Source: Chryseobacterium sp. POL2
GTDB taxonomy: Bacteria > Bacteroidota > Bacteroidia > Flavobacteriales > Weeksellaceae
Length of the DNA: 64,000 nt
NCBI RefSeq assembly: GCF_011058315.1
Contig: NZ_CP049298.1
Coordinates: 2,976,001 to 3,040,000, forward strand
Direction: 5' to 3'
The notes beneath the pieces are model-generated. The model ran no database searches, was not told the origin of the DNA, and saw only the letters and a program-made list of their open reading frames with translations. Position numbers and translations under genes: made by a program. The number at the start of each line of letters is the position of its first letter. Position 1 is the first letter of the stretch. Below are positions 7,461 through 16,006 of the stretch, piece after piece.

Positions 7461-8523
7461 TTTAAAGATACAAGATTTGCAATTAACTCCTGTACTGAAT
7501 TTAGAACCAGTAGCAAATAAAAGTGATATTAATAGTTTTGATTCAGATCAAAATCAATTAACAGGACATACTGAACTTTATCAAAAGAATAATAAATATG
7601 TTGATAAACCTTTTATCGAAGCCAATACACAAGAAGTTACTTTAAATCATTTAAGAAATGATTGTATTATCCCTGTATTCTCAAAAGATAATGAGAAAAC
7701 TATTGCTCATCAAGAGTTTATAGAAATTACACAGAATTGTATTACTAAAGTATTTCCTAATCAAATATATAGCGAGCCAGAAGTAAGAGTTTCTCATCAA
7801 ATTAAAGGTAGGACTCCCGATGCTATTTATAAGAATGCTAAAGATTTATTAGAGCATGAAAGAACTCAATATTTTGAGAGAATGGCTTTTATTATTAAAA
7901 TCCCAACAATTACAGATGTTATTACTGGTAATGAATTATCATTGACAATTGGCGGTGTAAGAGCCTATAATCAAGAGAATTTATATAATAAGAAGACGTT
8001 TGAAAAGTTCAAGTTCTTCATTGGATTTCAGAATAAAGTATGCTGTAACTTGTGTGTTTCTTCTGATGGTTTTGTGGAAGAAATGAGGGTTACCTCTTAC
8101 CAAGAACTACAATCAAAGATTACTGGTATTTTACAAGAGTATAATACTGAAAAGCACTTGCAGGAAATGAAGCAATTAAGTGAAAACTATCTTACAGAAC
8201 ATCAGTTTGCTCAACTTTTGGGTAAATCAAGATTATACCAACATGTATCTAAAGTAGAAAAACAGAGATTAAAAATACCTCAATTTACCTTTAATGATGG
8301 ACAATTAAATATCATTGCTAAAGATTATTATGAGGATGAAAGTTTCTGTAAAGATAATAGTGGAAATATCAATTTATGGTCAGTTTACAACTTGTTTACC
8401 CAAGCCAATAAATCATCCTATATTGATACTTTCCTTGATAGAAATCTGAATGCTTTTGAGTTTACCCAAAGTATTCAGAAAACACTCAATGATAATTCTG
8501 GTTATCATTGGTTTTTGTGTTAG
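7444..8523 (+). CDS. DUF3871 family protein
   Basis: A 359-aa protein that I assign to DUF3871, a family of unknown function typical of Bacteroidota mobile elements. Supporting features are the central 'EPEVRVSHQIKGRTPDAI', 'HERTQYFERMAFIIKIPTI' and 'LSLTIGGVRAYNQENLYNKK', and the C-terminal 'FQSIQKTL...SGYHWFL'-like ending. The N-terminal 75 residues are low complexity. Its start overlaps the AAA_24 gene by 17 bp. It resembles phage DUF932-type proteins in being a cytosolic partner of replication/recombination genes, but no reaction can be given. Confidence 0.65.
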   Translation: MENIIDLKIQDLQLTPVLNLEPVANKSDINSFDSDQNQLTGHTELYQKNNKYVDKPFIEANTQEVTLNHLRNDCIIPVFSKDNEKTIAHQEFIEITQNCITKVFPNQIYSEPEVRVSHQIKGRTPDAIYKNAKDLLEHERTQYFERMAFIIKIPTITDVITGNELSLTIGGVRAYNQENLYNKKTFEKFKFFIGFQNKVCCNLCVSSDGFVEEMRVTSYQELQSKITGILQEYNTEKHLQEMKQLSENYLTEHQFAQLLGKSRLYQHVSKVEKQRLKIPQFTFNDGQLNIIAKDYYEDESFCKDNSGNINLWSVYNLFTQANKSSYIDTFLDRNLNAFEFTQSIQKTLNDNSGYHWFLC

Positions 8524-8526
8524 AGG

Positions 8527-8557
8527 AACTGCCTTACAGAAATGTGGGGCGGTTTTA
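8527..8557. terminator. Probable terminator between convergent genes
   Basis: AACTGCC (8527-8533) pairs with GGCGGTT (8548-8554), with one G-U, and TTT follows. It lies in the 43-bp gap between the convergent DUF3871 and HNH genes. The stem is short and the T-run weak, so confidence is moderate. Confidence 0.4.
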
Positions 8558-8566
8558 CTAAATGAA

Positions 8567-9730
8567 TTAAATTAGTTTCAATTGTTTAGCAATATCTTTT
8601 TTATACTTTTGAAATGGTTTATTACTATTTTCTGTAAAAATATCAGACCCAAATATTTGGGTCTTAATTTCATTCTCGGAAATAGGTTTTCCTTTATCAT
8701 TAAATAATTTAAAAATTTCCTTAATTTGAGAATCTGAATATATCCGTCTCTTAGAAATAAGTTCATGAGATATATTTTTATGGAAATTATATCTACCTTG
8801 TAAATTAAAAACTTTAAAATATTCTGTATAAGGAGATTCAATTTTTATTGAATACTCATTTAGTTCTTTGGGTAAATTTTTATTATCAAATCCTGTCTTA
8901 AAATAAATTTTGAATATAATATCATTAATAGTTTTTGAGCCTGTTGGAGAGGTAAATAATAACTCGTCTAAATCTACATAAATTTTTTTGTCATTTTTAA
9001 GCTTGGAATTACAGCTGTAACAACTTGGTACAAGATTGAATAAACTCAGGCTCAAATATGGATATTCGCTCTGTGGCAATAAATGATCTAAAGTAAAATG
9101 ATTTTTCTTTTCGTTTTTGAACAAATCAAATTTTAATATACCTGAAACATCTGTAAGCTGATGTAAGATCTTGTTAATATATTTACTATTACCAGTATTT
9201 ATATCAGAATATTTTAAAATTTTCCCTTTATAGTCACTAATAATGTCATCTGATGTTACGTCTCCTATACCATAAATTTTCATTAAATCTTCTTTAGTAC
9301 ATTCATTCATAAAATGTTCAAAATCCCTGTAATCATTATCTAATGGGATGTATGCATTAATAAAATCAATTCCACAGTAGGTACAACCAGTAAGATCTAA
9401 TGATGTTGAATAATTGTTGAAAAATTTTGAGAATTCATCTTGTTGAAATTTTGAGTAATTGAAATACGATTTGAGTTCTTCTTTCTTAGCTTTTTTTTGC
9501 TCATCCGATAATCCATAAAATATATTGGTTCTTGACAATGGAGTTAATTTTATTAAATCTTCAAGTGGCATAATGATTAGTTCTTTGAAAGAAAACCTTA
9601 CTCCAATAGAATTAAGAAAAATTTGAATTTTAAGAATATCAATTTTACTACTATTCAAAATAAAATTCTGAAATTCTTTTTTTAAATCTTCTAATTTTGA
9701 ACTATTGGTTGGATAATTTATTTTGTGCAT
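8567..9730 (-). CDS. HNH endonuclease of an ATPase/HNH (Septu-like) defence pair
   Basis: A 387-aa protein with an HNH/retron-PtuB-type nuclease core: zinc pair C116-x2-C119 (CTYCG), H216 in 'LDHLLPQSEYP', N232 in 'LFNLVPSC' and second zinc pair C237-x2-C240 followed by N241. About 95 residues separate the first CxxC from the catalytic His, a longer insert than in the pair at 27865-28710. An N-terminal helical region of about 110 residues and a C-terminal 140-residue region flank the core. It is the second gene of a minus-strand operon and overlaps the ATPase gene by 29 bp. In Septu (PtuA ATPase, PtuB HNH) this pairing gives anti-phage defence. The assignment as Septu-like is inference because the length exceeds typical PtuB. 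Confidence 0.75.
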   Translation of the reverse strand: MHKINYPTNSSKLEDLKKEFQNFILNSSKIDILKIQIFLNSIGVRFSFKELIIMPLEDLIKLTPLSRTNIFYGLSDEQKKAKKEELKSYFNYSKFQQDEFSKFFNNYSTSLDLTGCTYCGIDFINAYIPLDNDYRDFEHFMNECTKEDLMKIYGIGDVTSDDIISDYKGKILKYSDINTGNSKYINKILHQLTDVSGILKFDLFKNEKKNHFTLDHLLPQSEYPYLSLSLFNLVPSCYSCNSKLKNDKKIYVDLDELLFTSPTGSKTINDIIFKIYFKTGFDNKNLPKELNEYSIKIESPYTEYFKVFNLQGRYNFHKNISHELISKRRIYSDSQIKEIFKLFNDKGKPISENEIKTQIFGSDIFTENSNKPFQKYKKDIAKQLKLI

Positions 9731-11780
9731 TTTCTAATTGTGTTTTTAAGTTTTGTAATCTTTCAATTTCTTGATTAAGAGTTTCAATATTACCTGGATA
9801 TTCAAACTTCTCATCTAATCTTGACAGGTGATTTTTGAGAATTTGCTTTATAACATTCTCACCAATAAGATTAATAAGTATTTCAAAATTATCTCTTTTT
9901 GATTGGTAATTGTTTTTTGCATCATTTGTGTATTCATCAAAGTCTAAAAACTCATGAATTTTACTTTTTGCAAATGCTCCCATAGTTTCTTCTAAGAAAA
10001 AGCCGTTAGATAGAATCTCATGTATATTTTCACCAAAAGTATTGTCAGATGGGTACTCCTTAGATACACTAAAATTATTATCTACTTCTAAAAACAAAGT
10101 ATTTTGTTTAGGTATATCTGAAAGAATAAACGGAGAATGGGATATTATAAGGATATTAATACCATATATTTCTGGAAACTTAAAGCTTTTTAAATCTTTT
10201 AATAAACGATGGATGTAAGTCCTCTGGTATTCTGGATGAAAATATAATTCAATTTCATCTAAGATAATATTTGCATAGTTGTATTTTACCAACACATCTT
10301 TTTCTTCCTCAACAGAGTTAAGATTACTGAGATGATATAAAACTGAAGAGATAGATGTTATAAGCTGCATCTCTCCTGAACTAATAGTTTCGAGAATGTC
10401 AATGGTTTGTCCTGATATAATTTTAGTTTGAAATATTGGGGGAGGAAGTAATTCTACCAAAGGAATATTATCATCTTCTACTTTCTTTAATAGAAAATTA
10501 GATAGGTCAAAAATAGGAACTAAATTTTCGTCGGCTTCCTCAATCAAATATCGCCATATAGTATCATAGTTTTTTATGAAATTAACAACTTGTTTTAATT
10601 TTACTACAATATGGCTTTTACTACCAGAGAATTTTTCTAAAAAATTATTGAATAAAATATTATAGCTTTTTATATCGCCATATTTTTCCCCCTCATCGAT
10701 AAAATCTTTATATAGAATATATTTATCGCAAATACTTGTTATCTTATAAAGTATATATAAATCTAATCTACTTTGTAAAAAAGGGATTTCTATATCGGAA
10801 ATTTTGAAGTGATTTTTAAATTCGTTTAAAAGTTCATATAAATTGCTGTATAGAAAAGGTGGTGTAGTTGTATTATTAACTGAAAAAGTAAAACCATAAT
10901 TTTCTTTTAATATTTCTGAATAAGATGCTTCAATTTTATCGTTATCGTAAAATTTTATTAAATTACCGCTATCCCCTGGAACAAAAGCATGGAAATAACG
11001 ATTATCTTTAGTTATTAATTTTATGTTATGTACTCTTAAATTATTGGTTATTGTATAATCTGGATTTAAAATGATTGTAGCTAATAATCTTTGCTGTAAT
11101 AAATAATTTTCATTATTCACGTCAATGATTCCTGCCATACCATCATCTTTACTTTCTCTTTTAGGATTTATCACAATCGGAATTTGGTATGAATCATTTT
11201 TATGGAAAAGTCCATCTATCCAATCTCCCAATTCCCAAGAATTAAATGCATAAATAGAGTAGTTAATAACATTCGTGTAGAAAAAATTATCAAAATCCTG
11301 TTTTTCATCTCCACCAACCACTTTAATGATACACTCTCTATCTTTCACTTGGAGAACATAAAAAATAGAATCAATTTCGTAAAATAACTCACAAAATACC
11401 TTTTCAGTTTCTAACTCACCAGTTGTTTTTAAACTGGCAGTGGTTTTTATTTTATCATCATATTGTAATTGCAATGCAAATTGATTAAGTGATGAAACTA
11501 TTAAATTGATTAATGTACTTTTCCCACTACCATTTTTTCCAACAATTGCTGATACATTTATATTTTTCCCAAAAAAATCATTTAGTGCTGAATTTGGATT
11601 TTCAATTTCATCTATTTCAGAATAAATGATTATGTCTTTATCATAAGAATCTATCCTTTTATTATCTGAGCTAAATATATATTCATTATAAAACTTATAA
11701 ATTCTATTCGGTTGAAGATTTTTTAAAAATTTTGAGCCACATCCGTCAGTTGGGCGAATTGCAAGTAATTTAAATGACAT
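9702..11780 (-). CDS. AAA/ABC-type ATPase of the ATPase/HNH defence pair (PtuA-like)
   Basis: A 692-aa overcoming-lysogenization/SMC-like ATPase (AAA_21 type). Walker A is GKNGSGKS (81-88), the signature region is 'SSGEMQ' near 468, Walker B is 'NIILDEIELYFHPEY' near 505, and the switch His is in 'IISHSPF' near 548. About 380 residues between Walker A and the signature form the insert typical of these defence ATPases. The C-terminus is coiled ('LNQEIERLQNLKTQLENAQ'). The HNH gene follows with a 29-bp overlap, so the two products are likely made in a fixed ratio and act as a complex. The ATPase probably senses phage infection and controls the HNH nuclease. This is known for Septu and inferred here. 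Confidence 0.8.
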   Translation of the reverse strand: MSFKLLAIRPTDGCGSKFLKNLQPNRIYKFYNEYIFSSDNKRIDSYDKDIIIYSEIDEIENPNSALNDFFGKNINVSAIVGKNGSGKSTLINLIVSSLNQFALQLQYDDKIKTTASLKTTGELETEKVFCELFYEIDSIFYVLQVKDRECIIKVVGGDEKQDFDNFFYTNVINYSIYAFNSWELGDWIDGLFHKNDSYQIPIVINPKRESKDDGMAGIIDVNNENYLLQQRLLATIILNPDYTITNNLRVHNIKLITKDNRYFHAFVPGDSGNLIKFYDNDKIEASYSEILKENYGFTFSVNNTTTPPFLYSNLYELLNEFKNHFKISDIEIPFLQSRLDLYILYKITSICDKYILYKDFIDEGEKYGDIKSYNILFNNFLEKFSGSKSHIVVKLKQVVNFIKNYDTIWRYLIEEADENLVPIFDLSNFLLKKVEDDNIPLVELLPPPIFQTKIISGQTIDILETISSGEMQLITSISSVLYHLSNLNSVEEEKDVLVKYNYANIILDEIELYFHPEYQRTYIHRLLKDLKSFKFPEIYGINILIISHSPFILSDIPKQNTLFLEVDNNFSVSKEYPSDNTFGENIHEILSNGFFLEETMGAFAKSKIHEFLDFDEYTNDAKNNYQSKRDNFEILINLIGENVIKQILKNHLSRLDEKFEYPGNIETLNQEIERLQNLKTQLENAQNKLSNQ

Positions 11781-11840
11781 GATTATAAAAATATTAGTTT
11801 AAAAATTATTCCACTACTTTTTATTATAGTGTATAAGTAT

Positions 11841-13271
11841 TTAATTGTTCAGGTTATTTATATTAAAGTCATAGTAAAATTGAAAGTATCTTTTATCTTG
11901 AACCAACCTAAATTGAAATTTTTCAAAATCCCAAATTCTACCATTCCAATGATTATTTTCATCAATTTCAGATTCATCAAAATATCCTTTATCGTTACTA
12001 TCAGTTCCCAAATAATCAACTATAATTTTAACCATTCCTTTTATTTCACTAAAAAAAACACCTAAACAATTTGTTGGTAATTCTTTACTAAATAAAGCAC
12101 TAAAAGATTTTCTATCTGTATCTGAATTGAATATAAATATTTTGTTAAAATATCCAAAAAAATAATATTTTGAAAAATGCACTTTATAGAAATCATCTGA
12201 ATTATCTTTATCAGAAATATCATAAAAATTTCCATTTTTCATAGTTTCTGTATATTTATCCCAACTTGTTTTAAAATCAACTATTTCAAGATTTTCCTTA
12301 TAAAAATTAATGAACTCATCTGGCTTTAATACATATGTAGAAATATTTTTTTCTTTAAAAATAGCCTTTGCTTTTTGATAATTTTTTTTATCATTTGTAA
12401 TGTAAAAATCACAAGTAGTTGCAAATGCTGTATGAAAAGAGTCTTGGGTTGTATTTTTGAATGTCTTTTTCTTTGTTTCTGTAACCTTAACTTCATCAGA
12501 ATGAAAGCCATGCATATCTAAACTAATATATGCTGAAGTTATATCATCAAACCAGACTGGTGCATTTTTGCCTTTCTCGAAATAATCTTTTTGTAATGGA
12601 CTTTCCTCAATACCTAATTTTTTGTAAGTTTCATTTAAGACATCAAATGGATTGTTATCAGGATTTGTTAATTTACCGTGATTAATATTTAAATGTTTAA
12701 AAGGAGTTTTTAAGTCTTTATATCCTTCTTTTTCATTAAGGTTTTCCAACATCTTTCCAAATGAATTAAAAAGTCCTTCAAATGTTGGATTGTCTTGTAG
12801 ATCAGGAAACATAGAATTCATTATTTCGGCACTTTGTGGATTTTCAAATGCATCTTTAAACAACCCGTCAACAGGAAGAGATTGCAACATTGCTTTCAGT
12901 GGTGCAACCAACTCAGTATTTTCATTATCCTCATCTAAAATATTGAAGATATTATTGAAAGAAAAATCATCAGTTAAGTTTTTGCTTTCAATTTCATTCT
13001 CAAATATGTGAAAAGGCTCATTTTGTTGTAAAACTATATCTTTTCCATTATTAAAAACACACATGCAGTCTGTTATTTCAGCAAGAAATTCTAAATCTGA
13101 TTGAATGTTTGGATTTTCCTTTTCATCTGAATAACTTGAAGCTATATCAGAAATATGAGATGTCGAGTAGACAATGACAAACTTTTCAGATTGTCTAATT
13201 ATTTCTTTGAATTCTTGAAACCTTCCATTTTTAATTCCATTTAGAACATTCCAATCAATGTAGAGTTTCAT
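11841..13271 (-). CDS. PIN-like nuclease, partner of the SEFIR protein
   Basis: A 476-aa protein with a split PIN-like fold. The N-terminal strand 'MKLYIDWNVLN' supplies acidic D6, and the 'YSTSHISDIA...DLEFLAEIT' helices follow. After a long helical insert (about 85-240), the fold closes with 'QDSFHTAFATTCDFYITND' (D277, D288, D294 as candidate metal ligands) and 'AKAIFKEKNISTYVLKPDEFI'. A further 145-residue C-terminal domain of unknown type follows. PIN domains cut RNA or, less often, DNA with metal ions. The gene starts 5 bp after the SEFIR gene stops, so they form a two-gene operon in a defence region. The PIN call rests on my reading of motifs. I know of no named system with this pairing. 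Confidence 0.6.
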   Translation of the reverse strand: MKLYIDWNVLNGIKNGRFQEFKEIIRQSEKFVIVYSTSHISDIASSYSDEKENPNIQSDLEFLAEITDCMCVFNNGKDIVLQQNEPFHIFENEIESKNLTDDFSFNNIFNILDEDNENTELVAPLKAMLQSLPVDGLFKDAFENPQSAEIMNSMFPDLQDNPTFEGLFNSFGKMLENLNEKEGYKDLKTPFKHLNINHGKLTNPDNNPFDVLNETYKKLGIEESPLQKDYFEKGKNAPVWFDDITSAYISLDMHGFHSDEVKVTETKKKTFKNTTQDSFHTAFATTCDFYITNDKKNYQKAKAIFKEKNISTYVLKPDEFINFYKENLEIVDFKTSWDKYTETMKNGNFYDISDKDNSDDFYKVHFSKYYFFGYFNKIFIFNSDTDRKSFSALFSKELPTNCLGVFFSEIKGMVKIIVDYLGTDSNDKGYFDESEIDENNHWNGRIWDFEKFQFRLVQDKRYFQFYYDFNINNLNN

Positions 13272-13276
13272 AAATA

Positions 13277-14731
13277 CTATCTTTCAGTTGCGATGTTATC
13301 AATTTTAATGAGTTCATGAATGAATGGAATTGTATGCCAATGCCCATAGGTAGTTCTCTTTTTATTTTCTTTTTCAACAAGTTCTTCATAATTTGAAATT
13401 AAGGATTTGAAACTTTCAATATCTTCTACATCAAAAATTTGTTTAACCTTTTCAAAAAATCTTTTTGAATTTAGTTTTATAAAAAAATCAAAATCTTTGT
13501 ATTCATCCTTATACAAATATGTTGTTGGAAACCATTTTTTATAATTTTTTGATTGTAAATCAGAAATATAATGACAAAGTAAGTCAGCAAAAATAATTTC
13601 CATTTTACTGAAATTACTATTTAGATTTGTAATGATATAATGTCCAAAACCAGTAATTTTATTTTCTAATTGTTTGTAATAATTTTCCAAGTTCTGATTA
13701 TATGAATAAAGATGATAGAATTTTTCAAGTCCTTGTTTTTTTCCAGTGACTTCATTAAAATAATATCCAGAATTTAATAAATCTGAAATCAAATTATAAT
13801 TGCCATTTTTGTAAATAATAGCAATTGTATACAGAAAAAGTTCATGAAAAATTATATTGAAATTTTCAAAATCTGCTTCATAATAAGCTCTAATATTAGT
13901 TCCAAAATCTCTTGGTTTCTTATATGATGAAACTTTTTCAAAAAAAGCAATTAATATATCGACGTCAAGGTTAAATTCTTCTTTACTAACTTTCAAGAGA
14001 AAGTATATATAATCTTCTCTCATTTCTCTGTAAGATGATAAGTTATCAATTAGCATTTCTCCAAACTCCCCAATTGTTTGTGGAGTATTTATCATTTGAA
14101 AATTCCAAAGATTCTCCAGAAAATCATCCAAAAAACTTTTTGTTAATGAATTAACTTTTAATGGATTTTTATTAAGTTGATTATCTAAACCCTTTAAATG
14201 AAAGTAAGTTTTACTATCGTGCTGTTTTTCATCAGTAATATAGCTTGGTATATTACCAAGTTTTGGCTTACGAATTTGAGGAGCATCTAAAATATTTCTT
14301 ACTAAGTTTTCATATTCTTCTTCATAATATTCCTCATTGGACAAATCAATATATTTTCTTGTTTTTAAAAAAGTTGGGAAATATGGTTTGTTTTCTTCAT
14401 CTCTTTCAAACACAATTGGAATAAATTTCTCTTGTTGAGTGTTTCCATAAACTTCAGGTGTCAGTATCTGTGCTTCAGTTCCAACACCTCCTTTTCTGCC
14501 GTCTGCTTTTAATGAATAATTTTTATCAGAAATAATTAAGACCTTATTTATTGTACTATCATTAACAATTGATTCCATGAAAAAGTTCAAATCATGTCCA
14601 TCTTTTAGACTCCATTGGTCTAAAATTACATCAATCCCATCACTCATTAATCTTGTGCCAAGTTCTCTTACTTTTTCTTGATGCTCTTGTATTCCCCAAC
14701 TGTATGAAATGAATATTTTCTTAGTTTCCAT
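13277..14731 (-). CDS. SEFIR (TIR-like) domain protein, probable defence sensor/effector
   Basis: A 484-aa protein with an N-terminal SEFIR domain (about 1-150): box 1 'KKIFISYSWG', 'GIDVILDQWSLKDGHDLNFFMESI' (E53 lies where TIR-family NADases have the catalytic Glu), and the SEFIR-typical 'GGVGTEAQIL' (81-90). The remaining 330 residues are helical, with Phe/Tyr-rich segments and no recognised domain, and may sense a phage signal or oligomerise. Bacterial SEFIR proteins are known to give anti-phage defence by NAD+ depletion. Here the gene is the first of an operon with a PIN-like nuclease, which is not the known single-gene arrangement. NADase activity is inferred from the family only. Confidence 0.8.
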   Translation of the reverse strand: METKKIFISYSWGIQEHQEKVRELGTRLMSDGIDVILDQWSLKDGHDLNFFMESIVNDSTINKVLIISDKNYSLKADGRKGGVGTEAQILTPEVYGNTQQEKFIPIVFERDEENKPYFPTFLKTRKYIDLSNEEYYEEEYENLVRNILDAPQIRKPKLGNIPSYITDEKQHDSKTYFHLKGLDNQLNKNPLKVNSLTKSFLDDFLENLWNFQMINTPQTIGEFGEMLIDNLSSYREMREDYIYFLLKVSKEEFNLDVDILIAFFEKVSSYKKPRDFGTNIRAYYEADFENFNIIFHELFLYTIAIIYKNGNYNLISDLLNSGYYFNEVTGKKQGLEKFYHLYSYNQNLENYYKQLENKITGFGHYIITNLNSNFSKMEIIFADLLCHYISDLQSKNYKKWFPTTYLYKDEYKDFDFFIKLNSKRFFEKVKQIFDVEDIESFKSLISNYEELVEKENKKRTTYGHWHTIPFIHELIKIDNIATER

Positions 14732-14839
14732 TAAGTATTTTCGTTTTAAAGTTATAATATAAAAAAACCATTATGAGAATAGATTTTCTCGAAATTACTG
14801 AAAAAAAATCTATAAAAAATTTTCCAAAAAAAATTATTC

Positions 14840-14934
14840 ACCTACAAAGTCCCCCCACCATACAACCCCAACTCATTCTCAGGAGCAAAGCACCTCCCAC
14901 CACTTATTAGAAAACAAAAATTTTACAGGAGCAA
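14840..14934. other. C-rich intergenic patch with repeated CAGGAGCAA
   Basis: Between the divergent genes at 14731 (minus) and 15022 (plus), the AT-rich sequence gives way to a strongly C-biased patch (14840-14905, including CCCCCCACC and ACCCC). CAGGAGCAA occurs at 14880-14888 and 14926-14934. It may be a structured leader for the plus-strand gene, an origin-type element or a protein site. I can see no clear promoter in the rest of this 290-bp gap. Confidence 0.3.
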
Positions 14935-15021
14935 TTATAAATTCAAGTTGAAAGCTGGGTTTGTTTGTGCTGTTTTATTTCAATTCTTGTGGTGTTATTT
15001 CTAACTCAAAAATCAAAAACA

Positions 15022-15381
15022 ATGGTAACAATTATCAACTACAAAAAAAGAGAAAAAGAAGATGGAACAAACTTCTTTGTTTTGGAAGTTCAAGGAGGAA
15101 TTGAAATGGTTATGAGCCAAACTACAAATCAATTCTATGCAACATCTAAAAAAGCATCAATCACATCAACATTTGATGAACTAACTTGTCAAGCATTGAT
15201 AGGTGCTCAGATGAATGGTGCAATTATAAAGCAAGAATGTGAGCCATATGAGTACACTGTAAAAGACACAGGAGAAATAATAGTACTTAATCACAGATTT
15301 ATATATTCCCCTCATGAGCAAGAAGATATTAATGTACATCAACAATTACCAGTAAAGAATAATCTTGTTACTGGTAACTGA
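15022..15381 (+). CDS. Small unknown protein of element A
   Basis: A 119-aa protein starting at ATG 15022 (MVTIINYKKREKEDGTNFFVL). The upstream in-frame extension to 14965 reads as non-coding sequence. The sequence is beta-rich in the first half (FFVLEVQGGIEMVMSQTTNQFYATSKKASI) and contains a short 'YEYTVKDTGEIIVLNHRF' strand pair. Similar small proteins occur beside DUF3871/AAA_24 genes in Bacteroidota elements, but the function is unknown. The 3' end of the gene contains an inverted repeat (15346-15377) and a strong terminator follows. No membrane segment or catalytic motif is seen. Confidence 0.65.
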   Translation: MVTIINYKKREKEDGTNFFVLEVQGGIEMVMSQTTNQFYATSKKASITSTFDELTCQALIGAQMNGAIIKQECEPYEYTVKDTGEIIVLNHRFIYSPHEQEDINVHQQLPVKNNLVTGN

Positions 15382-15585
15382 AAAAACTAAAGCAAAATAT
15401 CCAAATTGTACTGTCAAGTCTTGTATAGATTACAGTATGATTTGGATTTTTTTTGCACAATTTTTCCTTTTATTTATATATACAAAAAGAAATCTGTGCA
15501 TTTTTCTAATAGTTCTTTGAAATTCACTTTATTTCTTTACTGGTAGCTTACAAGATGTTCGGAAAAATTTTAGAATACCAGTAAA
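15346..15585. repeat. Two hairpins built from TTACCAGTAA / TTACTGGTAA
   Basis: Pair 1: TTACCAGTAA (15346-15355) and TTACTGGTAA (15368-15377), a perfect 10-bp stem with a 12-nt loop, reaching the last codons of the preceding gene. Pair 2: TTTACTGGTA (15536-15545) and TACCAGTAAA (15576-15585), a perfect 10-bp stem with a 30-nt loop. Four copies of the same 8-mer within 240 bp suggest a repeated protein-binding or structural site. Confidence 0.45.
15399..15454 (+). terminator. Strong rho-independent terminator
   Basis: ATCCAAAT-tg-TACTGT (15399-15414) pairs with ACAGTA-tg-ATTTGGAT (15432-15447), followed by a run of Ts. It ends transcription of the gene at 15022. The 295-bp gap to the next gene otherwise holds the second TTACTGGTA hairpin and AT-rich sequence. 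Confidence 0.75.
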
Positions 15586-15676
15586 AATAGTAAGTCTGAA
15601 ATAGGGTATAACTATTGGATATTTAAACTTTCTCTGTAATTGAGAATTTATTTAGATTAGTATTAATAGCCAAATT

Positions 15677-15928
15677 CTAAGTTAGGCTGTTACTATTAAA
15701 GGTAAGTATTTCATAGACTTCAACCTCTAACTTTTGAGCAATAATATATAATGTGTAAGCTGTAGGATTGGTATTTCCTGCTTCTAATCTGGACATATTA
15801 GATTTTTCAAAATTGCATAAAGCTGCTAATTCAACTTGAGAGATGTTCTTCTTTTCTCTAAGTTGTTTTATACGCTTTCCAATTGCAATTTGGTAGTCTT
15901 TTTTCTCCACTTTTATATTAATAGCCAA
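15677..15928 (-). CDS. XRE-family transcriptional regulator
   Basis: An 83-aa Cro/CI-type regulator. The HTH spans about residues 16-75: 'IGKRIKQLREKKNISQVELAALCNFEKSNMSRLEAGNTNPTAYTLYIIAQKLEV'. No ATG is available. The frame opens with TTG at 15928, and GTG at 15910 is the alternative start. It is divergent from the gene at 16007, and two copies of TCATAAATGATA lie between them, the probable operators. Such small regulators commonly repress themselves and a divergent operon in mobile elements, here probably the 16007-18095 cluster. It ends near the AT-rich region right of the terminator. Confidence 0.8.
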   Translation of the reverse strand: MAINIKVEKKDYQIAIGKRIKQLREKKNISQVELAALCNFEKSNMSRLEAGNTNPTAYTLYIIAQKLEVEVYEILTFNSNSLT

Positions 15929-15934
15929 AAGTGG

Positions 15935-15970
15935 TCATAAATGATAATCAAATGGTTATCATAAATGATA
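15935..15970. promoter_or_regulatory. Two operator sites for the XRE regulator
   Basis: TCATAAATGATA occurs at 15935-15946 and 15959-15970, 24 bp apart. Each contains the palindrome TCAT-AA-ATGA. They fill the space between the XRE start (15928) and the divergent gene (16007), just upstream of a TAnnTTTG box. Two sites on one face of the helix suit a dimeric XRE repressor. Confidence 0.6.
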
Positions 15971-15977
15971 CATTTAC

Positions 15978-15985
15978 TATATTTG
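15978..15985 (+). promoter_or_regulatory. Promoter -7 box for the 16007 gene cluster
   Basis: TATATTTG matches the Bacteroidota TAnnTTTG consensus. It lies 22 bp before the ATG at 16007 and directly after the second operator repeat, so repressor binding would cover the -33 region. No perfect TTTG -33 box is visible. Confidence 0.55.
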
Positions 15986-16006
15986 AAAACTTAAAAAACT
16001 AATTAT

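Noticed and set aside
7261-9197. TACTGGTA/TACCAGTA 8-mers at about 7262, 7310, 7923, 8121 and 9190
   Set aside because: They lie in coding sequence, several encoding Thr-Gly, so they are weaker evidence than the intergenic cluster at 15346-15585. Not claimed as sites.
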